This document shows positions 1 through 7,242 of a DNA stretch of 64,000 bases, in pieces. A program made the translations under genes and the position numbers. The DNA comes from Actinomadura sp. NAK00032 (GTDB taxonomy: Bacteria > Actinomycetota > Actinomycetes > Streptosporangiales > Streptosporangiaceae). The stretch is taken from the NCBI RefSeq assembly GCF_013364275.1, contig NZ_CP054932.1, positions 2,046,001 through 2,110,000 of the forward strand. Reading direction: 5' to 3'. The notes under the pieces are model-generated. The model saw only the letters and a program-made list of their open reading frames with translations. It ran no database searches and was not told where the DNA came from. Numbering within the stretch: position 1 is the stretch's first letter; the number at the start of each line of letters is the position of its first letter.

Positions 1-531
1 GCCAACCACAGCTGGTCCCATCCGCAGCTCACCGGGCTGTCGTCCGCCGAGGTGCGGTCGCAGATCCAGCGCACGCAGCAGGTCATCGCGCAGGCGTCGG
101 GCGGGGTGCGGCCGACGCTGATGCGCCCGCCGTACGGGGCGACGAACAAGCGCGTCGGGCGCGACATCGGGATGCCGCTGATCCTGTGGAGCGTCGACAC
201 GCTCGACTGGCGCTACCGCGACGTCGCGCGCGACACCCGGGTCGGGATCAAGGAGCCGAAACCCGGCGGCATCGTCCTGTACCACGACATCCACAAGGCG
301 AGCGTGGAGTCCATCCCGAAGGTGGTGGACGGCCTGAAGAAGCGCGGGTTCACGTTCGTCACCGTGTCGGAGCTGTTCCAGGGGCAGAAGCTCGTGCCGG
401 GCACGACCTACACCGAGCGGCTGAAGCCCGCGCCGGTCACGGCGAGCCCGCCGCAGGCGGGGCCGTCCGGCGGGCCGGTGAGCCCCGCGCCGACACGCCC
501 GGCGAGCCCGGCGCCGTCCAGTACCGGCTGA
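1..531 (+). CDS. Polysaccharide deacetylase (NodB family), 3' part
   Basis: The reading frame is open from the first base, so the gene begins outside the window; 176 residues are visible. NodB-type motifs are present in order: NHSWSHPQL (metal-binding SxxH, residues 2-10), RPPYG (42-46) and LYHDIH near residue 93. Enzymes of this family are metal-dependent and remove acetyl groups from N-acetylglucosamine in peptidoglycan or chitin-like polymers, usually outside the membrane. The last 35 residues form a Pro/Ala/Ser/Thr-rich tail, as in secreted or wall-associated actinobacterial proteins. The N-terminus, signal sequence and first catalytic Asp cannot be seen. Confidence in family is high; substrate unknown. 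Confidence 0.9.
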   Translation, partial: ANHSWSHPQLTGLSSAEVRSQIQRTQQVIAQASGGVRPTLMRPPYGATNKRVGRDIGMPLILWSVDTLDWRYRDVARDTRVGIKEPKPGGIVLYHDIHKASVESIPKVVDGLKKRGFTFVTVSELFQGQKLVPGTTYTERLKPAPVTASPPQAGPSGGPVSPAPTRPASPAPSSTG

Positions 532-561
532 CCGGCGGGAACATCGGCACGGCCGACCGCG

Positions 562-831
562 TCAGCCGTCCTCCGGTTCCTCTCGGCGGGGGCGGCGGCG
601 CGGCGGCGGACGCGGCGGGACGACCTTCGCCGCGACCATGATCTCCTCGGGGACCTCGACCAGTTCGCCGTCGCGGCGGCGCACCATGAGGATCTTGCCG
701 GACCACGATTCGAGTACGCCGACGACGTCGCTGTACTCTCCCGTTGGCAGACGGCGGCGCAGCGAGATCCGCTGGCCCACGTCCGCGCCACTGATGGACA
801 CCACCAGGCGCGCGGCGAAGCGGGCGGACAT
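562..831 (-). CDS. Stand-alone SH3-like domain protein (Rv0428c N-terminal-like)
   Basis: A protein of 89 residues. The core VGQRISLRRRLP...DVVGVLESW...ILMVRRRDGELVEVPEEIMVAAK resembles, from memory, the SH3-like domain at the N-terminus of actinobacterial GNAT acetyltransferases such as Rv0428c. Here that domain is alone and is followed directly by a Pro/Arg-rich tail and a stop; no acetyl-CoA-binding domain follows on this strand. The start chosen is the ATG at 831 with a G-rich stretch upstream; an in-frame extension to 939 would run into the fdxA promoter region. It is divergent from fdxA. Function unknown; a truncated remnant of a fusion gene is possible. Confidence 0.7.
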   Translation of the reverse strand: MSARFAARLVVSISGADVGQRISLRRRLPTGEYSDVVGVLESWSGKILMVRRRDGELVEVPEEIMVAAKVVPPRPPPRRRPRREEPEDG

Positions 832-943
832 GTGAGGACCCCCATGTCGAATCGACTGAGCCGTCGTGGCCATACTATTCACAGCGAGCTTGCGGTGAGC
901 CGTGACGTGCGGCGGGGCCGGAAATCCGAGAGGAGTCACTGAC

Positions 944-1270
944 GTGACCTACGTCATTGCGCAGCCCTGCGTGGACCTGCTCGACAAGGCATGCATCGAG
1001 GAGTGCCCGGTCGACTGCATCTACGAAGGGAAGCGTCAGCTCTACATCCACCCGGACGAGTGCGTCGACTGCGGTGCGTGCGAGCCGGTTTGCCCGGTTG
1101 AGGCCATCTACTACGAGGACGACGTCCCCGACCAGTGGAAGGACTTCTACAAGGTGAACGTGGAGTTCTTCGACGACCTCGGCTCGCCGGGCGGCGCGTC
1201 GAAGGTCGGAAAGATCGACAAGGACCACCCGATCGTCGCCGCGCTGCCTCCGCAGAGCCACGACGACTGA
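944..1270 (+). CDS. fdxA: Seven-iron ferredoxin FdxA
   Basis: A protein of 108 residues that carries electrons between dehydrogenases, oxygenases or P450s in the cytoplasm. The cysteine pattern is that of a [3Fe-4S][4Fe-4S] ferredoxin: Cys9, Cys17, Cys21, Cys25 and the run CVDCGACEPVCP (Cys40, 43, 46, 50). The start is the GTG at 944 behind GAGAGGAG; a longer frame from 902 would place the shine-dalgarno sequence inside the gene. It is followed by a hairpin and then dapC, the usual actinobacterial neighbour. Confidence 0.95.
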   Translation: MTYVIAQPCVDLLDKACIEECPVDCIYEGKRQLYIHPDECVDCGACEPVCPVEAIYYEDDVPDQWKDFYKVNVEFFDDLGSPGGASKVGKIDKDHPIVAALPPQSHDD

Positions 1271-1336
1271 GCCGGGGGACCGGGGGGCGCACCCGGCGCG
1301 GGCGCGCTCCGCAGGTCTCCCTGCGTCGATTTCTCC

Positions 1337-1374
1337 GGGCCGCGGCCTCCCCGGGTTCGGGAGGGCCGCGGCCC
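1337..1374 (+). terminator. Hairpin between fdxA and dapC
   Basis: GGGCCGCGGCCTCCC (1337-1351) pairs with GGGAGGGCCGCGGCCC (1359-1374) with one bulged base and a 7-base loop. No U-tract follows, as is usual in high-GC actinobacteria. It may end fdxA transcripts or attenuate read-through into dapC. Confidence 0.55.
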
Positions 1375-1451
1375 GTCGGCCGTGCGGGCCCGCGCGCGGC
1401 CGTGCACGGTCCTGGGCCGCCGTGCCAGGTCTTGAGCGAAGGAGCAGGTCA

Positions 1452-2537
1452 GTGTTCACGTTGCCGGACTTTCCGTGGGATCGGCTCGCGCCCTACAAGG
1501 AGCGGGCGCTGGCGCACGCGGACGGCATCGTCGACCTGTCCGTCGGGACGCCCGTCGACCCGACGCCCGCGCCGGTCCGGGAGGCGCTCGCCGCGGCCGC
1601 CGACGCGCCCGGCTACCCGCAGACCTACGGGACGCCCGCGCTGCGCGAGTCGGTCGCGGGCTGGCTGCGCCGCCGCGCCGGCGTGTCCGGCGCCGACCCG
1701 GACGCGGTGCTGCCCGTCATCGGCACCAAGGAACTCGTCGCCTGGCTGCCGACGCTGCTCGGCGCCGGCCCCGGCGACAAGGTCGTCTTCCCCGAACTGG
1801 CCTACCCGACCTACGACGTGGGGACGCGCCTCGCCGGCGCGACGCCCGTCCCGGCGGACGGGCTGCTCGCGCTCGGCCCGGTGAAACCGAAGATCGTGTG
1901 GGTGAACTCGCCGTCCAATCCGACCGGCAAGGTGCTGCCCGCCGAGCACCTGCGCAAGGTCGTGGCGTGGGCGCGCGACCGCGGCGCGGTCGTGGTCAGC
2001 GACGAGTGCTACCTGGAGTTCGGCTGGGACGAGGCCAACCCGCCGGTGTCGGTCCTGCACCCGGACGTGTGCGGCGGCTCCCACGAGGGCCTGCTCGCCG
2101 TCAACTCGCTCTCCAAGCGCTCCAACATGGCGGGCTACCGGGCCGGGTTCGTCACCGGCGACCTCGCGATCGTGAAGCGGCTGCTGGAGGTCCGCAAGCA
2201 CGCCGGCATGATCGTCCCGGCGCCGGTGCAGGCCGCGATGGCGGTCGCGTTCGCCGACGACGCGCACGTGGACGAGCAGCGCGCGCGCTACGCCCGCCGC
2301 CGCGCCGCCCTGCGCGCCGCGTTCGAGCGGCACGGGTTCCGGATCGACCACTCCGAGGCGTCGCTGTACCTGTGGGCGACGCGGGACGAGCCGTGCTGGG
2401 ACACCGTCGCCCACCTGGCGTCCCTCGGCGTCCTCGTCGGCCCCGGCGAGTTCTACGGCGCGGGCGGCGCCCGGCACATCCGGATCGCCTTCACCGCGAC
2501 CGACGAGCGCGTCGCCGCCGCCGCCGACCGCCTCTGA
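1452..2537 (+). CDS. dapC: Succinyldiaminopimelate transaminase DapC
   Basis: A fold-type I PLP aminotransferase of 361 residues that converts N-succinyl-2-amino-6-ketopimelate to N-succinyl-LL-diaminopimelate in the lysine/peptidoglycan precursor pathway. Visible: the N-terminal substrate loop with DLSVGTPVDPTP, YPQTYGTPALRES, the NSPSNPTGKVL motif, DECYLEFGW, and the Schiff-base lysine in NSLSKRSNMAGYR (about Lys222). The GTG at 1452 follows AAGGAGCAGG. The fdxA-dapC order is typical of actinobacteria. dapD and dapE are also in the window, at 45 and 49 kb. Confidence 0.93.
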   Translation: MFTLPDFPWDRLAPYKERALAHADGIVDLSVGTPVDPTPAPVREALAAAADAPGYPQTYGTPALRESVAGWLRRRAGVSGADPDAVLPVIGTKELVAWLPTLLGAGPGDKVVFPELAYPTYDVGTRLAGATPVPADGLLALGPVKPKIVWVNSPSNPTGKVLPAEHLRKVVAWARDRGAVVVSDECYLEFGWDEANPPVSVLHPDVCGGSHEGLLAVNSLSKRSNMAGYRAGFVTGDLAIVKRLLEVRKHAGMIVPAPVQAAMAVAFADDAHVDEQRARYARRRAALRAAFERHGFRIDHSEASLYLWATRDEPCWDTVAHLASLGVLVGPGEFYGAGGARHIRIAFTATDERVAAAADRL

Positions 2538-2745
2538 CGCGGCCCGCGGGCGCCGCCGCCCGGCTCTCGGGTCTCCTCGTCACGGACGGTGTCGGGTCGG
2601 TTGCGGCCTTGCATCGGATGCGGCGTTTCCGTATGAAACCGCCGGATCATTTGATACGTCTCATCGCGGTATGGGCTTGCAGTCCTCCAGTCGGTAGGAT
2701 CCGCTGGTCTGCGCCCGGCATGTCGACGAAATGATGGAGGTGTCC

Positions 2746-3366
2746 GTGGGCGGAACGGCGATAGTTGTTCTACTGGCGCTGATCCTTGTCGCTTTGATCG
2801 TGCTCATCGTCGTCCTGCTGCGACGTCGTTCGAGCGCCCCGTCCCCCGCTCCGGCCCCCGCCGCGCCCCGCGACCCGTTCGCCGCCGAGGACCAGGTGGC
2901 CGGCGACCCGCGGACCCTCAAGGCCGGCGACATGGTCGAGTACCTCGGCACCCGCTACTTCGTGCGCGGCTCGCTGCGGCTGAAGGAGGGCGGCTTCACC
3001 TGGAGCGAGCACCTCCTGGACGCCGACACCATCGAGGGCACCAAGGTGTGGGTCTCCGTCGAGGAGGACCCCGACCTCGAGGTCGTCTGGTGGACCGAGC
3101 ACGACGCCGGCGACCTGACCCCCGGCGAGAAGACGATCGTCGTGGACGGCGTCGAGTACCGCCGCGACGAGCACGGCACCGCCGACTACACCAGTGAGGG
3201 CACGACCGGCGTCGGCGTCCAGGGCCGGGTGGAGTACGTCGACTACGAGGGCCCGCGCGGCAGATACCTGTCGTTCGAGCAGTACGGCGGCGGCCAGTGG
3301 GAGGCGGGCCTCGGCGAGCGCGTCCCGACCGGATCGATGACGATCTACCCCGGTGGCGGTAGCTGA
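2746..3366 (+). CDS. DUF4178 membrane-anchored protein
   Basis: About 206 residues. One N-terminal transmembrane segment (about residues 2-24, rich in Ile/Val/Leu) is followed by Arg residues, a Pro/Ala linker and a soluble domain with KAGDMVEYLGTRYFVRG...W.EHLLD..., which I recognise as DUF4178. The start is ambiguous: the GTG at 2746 has GGAGG five bases upstream, so I prefer it over the ATG pair at 2731. It is the first gene of a five-gene overlapping operon ending in a spermidine synthase. The biochemical role is not known. Confidence 0.85.
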   Translation: MGGTAIVVLLALILVALIVLIVVLLRRRSSAPSPAPAPAAPRDPFAAEDQVAGDPRTLKAGDMVEYLGTRYFVRGSLRLKEGGFTWSEHLLDADTIEGTKVWVSVEEDPDLEVVWWTEHDAGDLTPGEKTIVVDGVEYRRDEHGTADYTSEGTTGVGVQGRVEYVDYEGPRGRYLSFEQYGGGQWEAGLGERVPTGSMTIYPGGGS

Positions 3367-3868
3367 GTTGCGCGCGACCCTCGACACCCCCTACGCGGAC
3401 GCGCGCGCGGACGGGCTCTCGTTCGTGCTCGGGCTGCCGCCGCTCACGGCCCTCGCCGTGCTGCCGCTGGAGCGGGCGGGCCTCGCCGTGGAGATGCGCC
3501 TGCTCGGCGCGTCCCACCAGGTCATCGCGGGCCCGCTGAGCGAGACGGTGGCGTGCCTGCCCGACCGCGCCGAGCCGCTGCCGGGACGCGCCGCCACCAG
3601 CGTGCCCGGCTGGGCCTACGACTTCGCCGCGACGACCGCCGCGCACAGCGACGGGACGGCGTTCGCCCGCGCCGTCGAGGCCGTGTGCGCGCGGCTCGCG
3701 GACCGCGGTGACGCGCTGACCGGGGCGTTCCCCGGCTCCCCGCACGCCGTCACCGCACTGGCCATGGAAGAGACGCAGGAACCCGGCTTCGGCTGGCGGA
3801 CCTGGCACGCCTACCCCCAGACCCGGGAGATCGTGATGACGCGCAGCCGGTTGGTGAGACCCTCGTGA
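3353..3868 (+). CDS. DUF2617 family protein
   Basis: A protein of 171 residues, predicted cytoplasmic. It overlaps the preceding DUF4178 gene by 14 bases and the following lipoprotein gene by 4, so translation is probably coupled. The protein matches my memory of DUF2617, including the LGASHQV...ETVACLP... region and the C-terminal WRTWHAYPQ...IVMTRSRL. No catalytic motif is evident. The conserved company with DUF4178, DUF4247, DUF350 and SpeE suggests a shared function. Confidence 0.8.
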   Translation: MAVAELRATLDTPYADARADGLSFVLGLPPLTALAVLPLERAGLAVEMRLLGASHQVIAGPLSETVACLPDRAEPLPGRAATSVPGWAYDFAATTAAHSDGTAFARAVEAVCARLADRGDALTGAFPGSPHAVTALAMEETQEPGFGWRTWHAYPQTREIVMTRSRLVRPS

Positions 3869-4335
3869 ACAGCAGAGACCGGGCGACGAACAGTAACCGG
3901 GCGAACGGCAGGTACCGGGCGGCGGGTGCGGTGGCGGCCGCCGCCGTGGCCGCCGTGGCCCTCACCGGCTGCGGCCAGTCGCAGTCGTCGTGGATCGGCG
4001 ACAAGTACTCCCGCGTCAGCGCCGACACCTACCGGTCGTCGAAGGCCCCGCAGTCGGTCGCCGGGGAGATCAGCAAGAAGTTCAAGCCGATCGACCGGGT
4101 GGACGACATGACCACCAAGGGCGCCGCGGGCGGCATCTTCCTGCGCTACCCGAAGCTCGTCGTCGGCGTCCTGCCGAACGGCGCGGGCAGCCGGATCACG
4201 GTCGACAAGCCCCGCCGCGGCTACAACCGCTACTACTCCCATGTCGGCGGGCACTGGGCGAGTCCCGGCAGCAACGGATGGAACAGCAGAGGCGCCGCGT
4301 CGTTCCGGGGCGGCGGCCCAGGGTCGGGCAAATGA
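3865..4335 (+). CDS. DUF4247 lipoprotein
   Basis: A protein of 156 residues starting at a GTG in a GTGA overlap with the preceding stop. A long Ala/Val-rich signal peptide ends in the lipobox ALTGC with Cys36, so the mature protein should be lipid-anchored on the outer face of the membrane. After that comes a compact region with KKFKPIDRVDDM and LRYPKLVVGV, followed by a Gly/Ser-rich basic tail. I recognise the arrangement as DUF4247. No enzymatic motif seen. Confidence 0.8.
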   Translation: MNSRDRATNSNRANGRYRAAGAVAAAAVAAVALTGCGQSQSSWIGDKYSRVSADTYRSSKAPQSVAGEISKKFKPIDRVDDMTTKGAAGGIFLRYPKLVVGVLPNGAGSRITVDKPRRGYNRYYSHVGGHWASPGSNGWNSRGAASFRGGGPGSGK

Positions 4336-4345
4336 GGAGCGACAG

Positions 4346-4786
4346 ATGAACGACGACATCCTTCAGGAGATCGGCGCGACGTTCGCCTACGGCGCGGTCG
4401 GCATCGCGCTGATGGCGCTCGGCTACCTGGTGGTGGAGGTGACGACGCCCGGCAGGCTCGGCAAGCAGATCTGGACCGAGGGCAACCGCGGCGCCGCGCT
4501 GCTGCTGGCGGCCAAGCTCCTCGGCATCGGCGCGATCGTCACCACCGCGATCGTCACCAGCGACAGCGACCTGTCCGAGGGCCTGATCGACACGGCCGTG
4601 TTCGGCGCGTGCGGCATCGTGCTGATGATCGTCGCGTACTTCCTGCTGGACGTGACCACGCCGGGCAAGCTCGGCGCGACGCTGGTGAACGCCGACGGCG
4701 CCGGCACCGCCATCCACCCGGCGGGCTGGGTCGTCGCCGCCGCCGACCTCGGCGTCGCCGCGATCGTGGCCGGGGCGGTCTCCTGA
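4346..4786 (+). CDS. DUF350 membrane protein
   Basis: A protein of 146 residues with four predicted transmembrane helices forming two similar halves. Each half contains the repeated element LGYLVVEVTTPGRLG / VAYFLLDVTTPGKLG, which is the DUF350 duplication. Start ATG 4346 is preceded by GAGGAG. The gene ends just before the spermidine synthase gene. DUF350 proteins are small inner-membrane proteins of unknown biochemical role; here the association with a membrane-fused aminopropyltransferase suggests a partner. Confidence 0.85.
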   Translation: MNDDILQEIGATFAYGAVGIALMALGYLVVEVTTPGRLGKQIWTEGNRGAALLLAAKLLGIGAIVTTAIVTSDSDLSEGLIDTAVFGACGIVLMIVAYFLLDVTTPGKLGATLVNADGAGTAIHPAGWVVAAADLGVAAIVAGAVS

Positions 4787-4827
4787 CGTCCCGCGACCTG
4801 GACCAGGCCGTCCCGGACCAGTCCGAC

Positions 4828-6450
4828 GTGGGCCAGTCCGACGTGGCGCGAGCCGACCTGGAGGAAACCGCCCCGGCGCCCGCTCCGGCGGGCCGGCCGG
4901 GGCGGTCGCGCGTGCCCGCCCGACTCGCGCGCACCCTGATCCTCGCGGCGGTGTTCACGTGCGCGGCGTGCGGGCTGGTGTACGAACTGGCGCTGGTCGC
5001 GCTCGGCAGCTACCTGGTCGGCAACTCCGTCACGCAGGCGTCGATCGTCCTGTCGGTGATGGTGTTCGCGATGGGCGTCGGGTCGCTGGCGGCGAAGCCG
5101 CTGCAGGGCCGCGCGGTCGTCGCGTTCGCGGTCGTGGAGGGCGCGCTCGCGCTGATCGGCGGGGTGTCGGTCCTCGTGCTGTACGCGGCGTTCGCGTGGC
5201 TCGACCTGTACGTCCCGGCGCTGGTGGTGGTCGCGTTCGCGGTCGGCGCGCTGATCGGCGCGGAGATCCCGCTGCTGATGACGCTGCTCCAGCGCATCCG
5301 CAAGCAGGACGCCGGGTCGGCGGTCGCGGACCTGTTCGCCGCCGACTACGTGGGCGCGCTGGTCGGCGGGCTCGCGTTCCCGTTCCTGCTGCTGCCGGCG
5401 TTCGGCCACATCAAGGGCGCGCTGCTGGTCGGGGTCGTGAACGCGGTCGCCGGGATGGCGGTCGTGCTGTGGCTGTTCCGCCGCGACGTCGGGCGCGTCG
5501 CGCGGGCCGCGCTGGCGCTCGGCATGGTCGCGGTCCTCGCCGTCCTCGGCGGGACGTACGCGCTCGCCGACGGCTTCGAGGTGTCGGCGCGGCAGGCGCT
5601 CTACAGCGACCCGATCGCGCTGTCCAAGCGCACGGAGTACCAGGAGATCGTGATCACCCGGCAGGCCGGGCTCGGGCCGTCGGACCTGCGGCTGTTCCTC
5701 AACGGCGACCTGCAGTTCTCGTCGGTGGACGAGTACCGCTACCACGAGTCGCTCGTCCACCCGGTGATGGCGGGGCCGCACGGCAGGGTACTGATCCTGG
5801 GCGGCGGGGACGGCCTGGCGCTGCGCGAGGTGCTGCGGTACAAGGACGTCCGCAGCGCGACGCTGGTCGAACTCGACCCGGAGATGCTGCACCTCGCCCG
5901 CACCTACGAGCCGATCGTGTCGCTGAACCGCCGCTCGTTCGAGGACCCGCGCGTCCGGACGGTCGCCGCCGACGCGTTCTCGTGGCTGCGCGGCCTGCGC
6001 GAGCAGTTCGACGCGGTCATCGTGGACATGCCCGACCCCGACGACGTGTCCACGGCCAAGCTGTACTCGGTCGAGTTCTACGGGATGGTGAAGCGGGCCC
6101 TCGCGCCGGGCGGGCGGATGGTCGTCCAGTCGGGGTCGCCGTACTTCGCGCCCAAGTCGTTCTGGAGCATCGAGAAGTCGATCGCGGCGGCCGGTTTCGC
6201 GGTGAACCCGTACCACGTGGACGTGCCGAGCTTCGGCGACTGGGGCTTCGTCCTCGCGGCGGCCGGGAAGCGGCCGCCCGCGCTGCGGCTCGCGCCCGGC
6301 GTCCCCGGCGGCCTGCGCTTCCTCGACGGCTCCGTGCTCCAGGCGGCGACGGTGTTCCCCAAGGACCGCCGCGGCCGCGACGTCGAGGTCAACACGCTCG
6401 TCCACCCGCGCCTCGTCGAGTACGAGGGCGAGGAGTGGAAGAACTCCTAG
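4828..6450 (+). CDS. Membrane-fused polyamine aminopropyltransferase (SpeE family)
   Basis: About 540 residues. The N-terminal half has roughly seven hydrophobic helices, and the C-terminal half is a spermidine-synthase fold with YHESLVHP, the SAM-type nucleotide motif VLILGGGDGLALREVL (around residue 322), ELDPEM and VDMPDPDD. Soluble SpeE transfers aminopropyl groups from decarboxylated SAM to putrescine; these membrane-fused forms are poorly characterised. The start is uncertain: CTG 4783 would overlap the upstream stop by 4 bases, and GTG 4828, 4843 or 4912 are alternatives. Gene five of the DUF4178 operon. Confidence 0.85.
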   Translation: MGQSDVARADLEETAPAPAPAGRPGRSRVPARLARTLILAAVFTCAACGLVYELALVALGSYLVGNSVTQASIVLSVMVFAMGVGSLAAKPLQGRAVVAFAVVEGALALIGGVSVLVLYAAFAWLDLYVPALVVVAFAVGALIGAEIPLLMTLLQRIRKQDAGSAVADLFAADYVGALVGGLAFPFLLLPAFGHIKGALLVGVVNAVAGMAVVLWLFRRDVGRVARAALALGMVAVLAVLGGTYALADGFEVSARQALYSDPIALSKRTEYQEIVITRQAGLGPSDLRLFLNGDLQFSSVDEYRYHESLVHPVMAGPHGRVLILGGGDGLALREVLRYKDVRSATLVELDPEMLHLARTYEPIVSLNRRSFEDPRVRTVAADAFSWLRGLREQFDAVIVDMPDPDDVSTAKLYSVEFYGMVKRALAPGGRMVVQSGSPYFAPKSFWSIEKSIAAAGFAVNPYHVDVPSFGDWGFVLAAAGKRPPALRLAPGVPGGLRFLDGSVLQAATVFPKDRRGRDVEVNTLVHPRLVEYEGEEWKNS

Positions 6451-6466
6451 CCGGGCGCCCGGCTAG
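6447..6466. terminator. Palindrome shared by two convergent stop codons
   Basis: CTAGCCGGGCGCCCGGCTAG is a perfect 20-base palindrome. Its left end contains the TAG stop of the spermidine synthase gene (6448-6450) and its right end contains the TAG stop of the MerR gene on the other strand. It probably acts as a bidirectional terminator, although the loop would be very tight. Confidence 0.55.
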
Positions 6467-7164
6467 TCGGGGACCGATTGGCGGATGGCCTTGTCCACGG
6501 CCCGCTGGAACGACGTCACCAGCGACTGGATCATCAGCGGCTTGAGCTTGCCCGCCATCTCCATGAGCTGCTCGCGCTCCTGCGGCGCCCGCCCGCCCTC
6601 CCGGTAGGGCCGGACGACGGTGTCCTGGAAGACCTGCTGGAGTTCGGCGGCCAGCGCGGTCGTGTGCCGGTCGACGGCCTCATGGGAGGCGATCAGCGTG
6701 TCGAGGGGCATCGGCAGCGCGGCCAGCTCGGCGCTGATCCCGAGCAGCGCGGGGCTGACGACCCGGATGACGTCCTCCGACACGTGCTCGACGACCCCGA
6801 GCGCCTCCAGCCGCTTGATCGTCGCGTCGTCGAGGTGGCGGCCGGCCCGCCGGTCGAGTTCGTGGCGGTCGAGGTCCTCCGGCCGCTCCGGCGCCCAGGG
6901 CGACAGCAGCGCGCGCTGGAGCGCGAGGTCTTCGGCGGGGGCGTCCAGGGGAATCTTCTTGAGGTGCTTCTCGATGGAGGCGAGGGTGAGCCCGAGCGAC
7001 TGGAGCTCCCGGACGAGTTCGAGCCGCGCGAGGTGGTCGGGGCCGTAGAGGCCGGTGCGCCCGCGCAGGCGGGGCGGGGGGAGCAGGCCGCGCCCGGCGT
7101 AGAACCGCACGGTGCGGACGGTGACCCCGGCGCGCGAGGCCAGCTCGTCGACGGTGAGCTCCAT
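6463..7164 (-). CDS. MerR family transcriptional regulator
   Basis: A protein of 233 residues. The N-terminal winged helix-turn-helix is typical: LTVDELASRAGVTVRTVRFYAGRGLLPPP (about residues 3-31), then LELVRELQSLGLTLASI. The rest is a helical effector-type region without cysteine metal ligands, so organic ligand or acyl-CoA sensing is more likely than metal sensing. It is divergent from the acyl-CoA dehydrogenase gene, with a dyad in the 78-bp gap between them, and likely controls that gene and itself. Confidence 0.88.
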   Translation of the reverse strand: MELTVDELASRAGVTVRTVRFYAGRGLLPPPRLRGRTGLYGPDHLARLELVRELQSLGLTLASIEKHLKKIPLDAPAEDLALQRALLSPWAPERPEDLDRHELDRRAGRHLDDATIKRLEALGVVEHVSEDVIRVVSPALLGISAELAALPMPLDTLIASHEAVDRHTTALAAELQQVFQDTVVRPYREGGRAPQEREQLMEMAGKLKPLMIQSLVTSFQRAVDKAIRQSVPD

Positions 7165-7178
7165 CCCGCCTCCCTCTA

Positions 7179-7199
7179 TGTGACAGCACCAGTGTTACA
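7179..7199. promoter_or_regulatory. Operator-like dyad between MerR and acyl-CoA dehydrogenase genes
   Basis: TGTGACA, 7 bases, TGTTACA: an inverted repeat with one mismatch in the divergent promoter region (7165-7242). Position and symmetry fit a binding site for the adjacent MerR protein. No clear -35/-10 pair with the 19-20 base spacing typical of MerR promoters could be assigned. Confidence 0.45.
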
Positions 7200-7242
7200 T
7201 TAACCGTGTATCAGCACGTACTTACTTGAGGGAGACCGCCGG

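Noticed and set aside
2625..2665. Possible riboswitch or hairpin upstream of the DUF4178 gene
   Set aside because: A weak, bulged stem around GGCGTTTC...GAAACCGCC with no recognisable conserved core.
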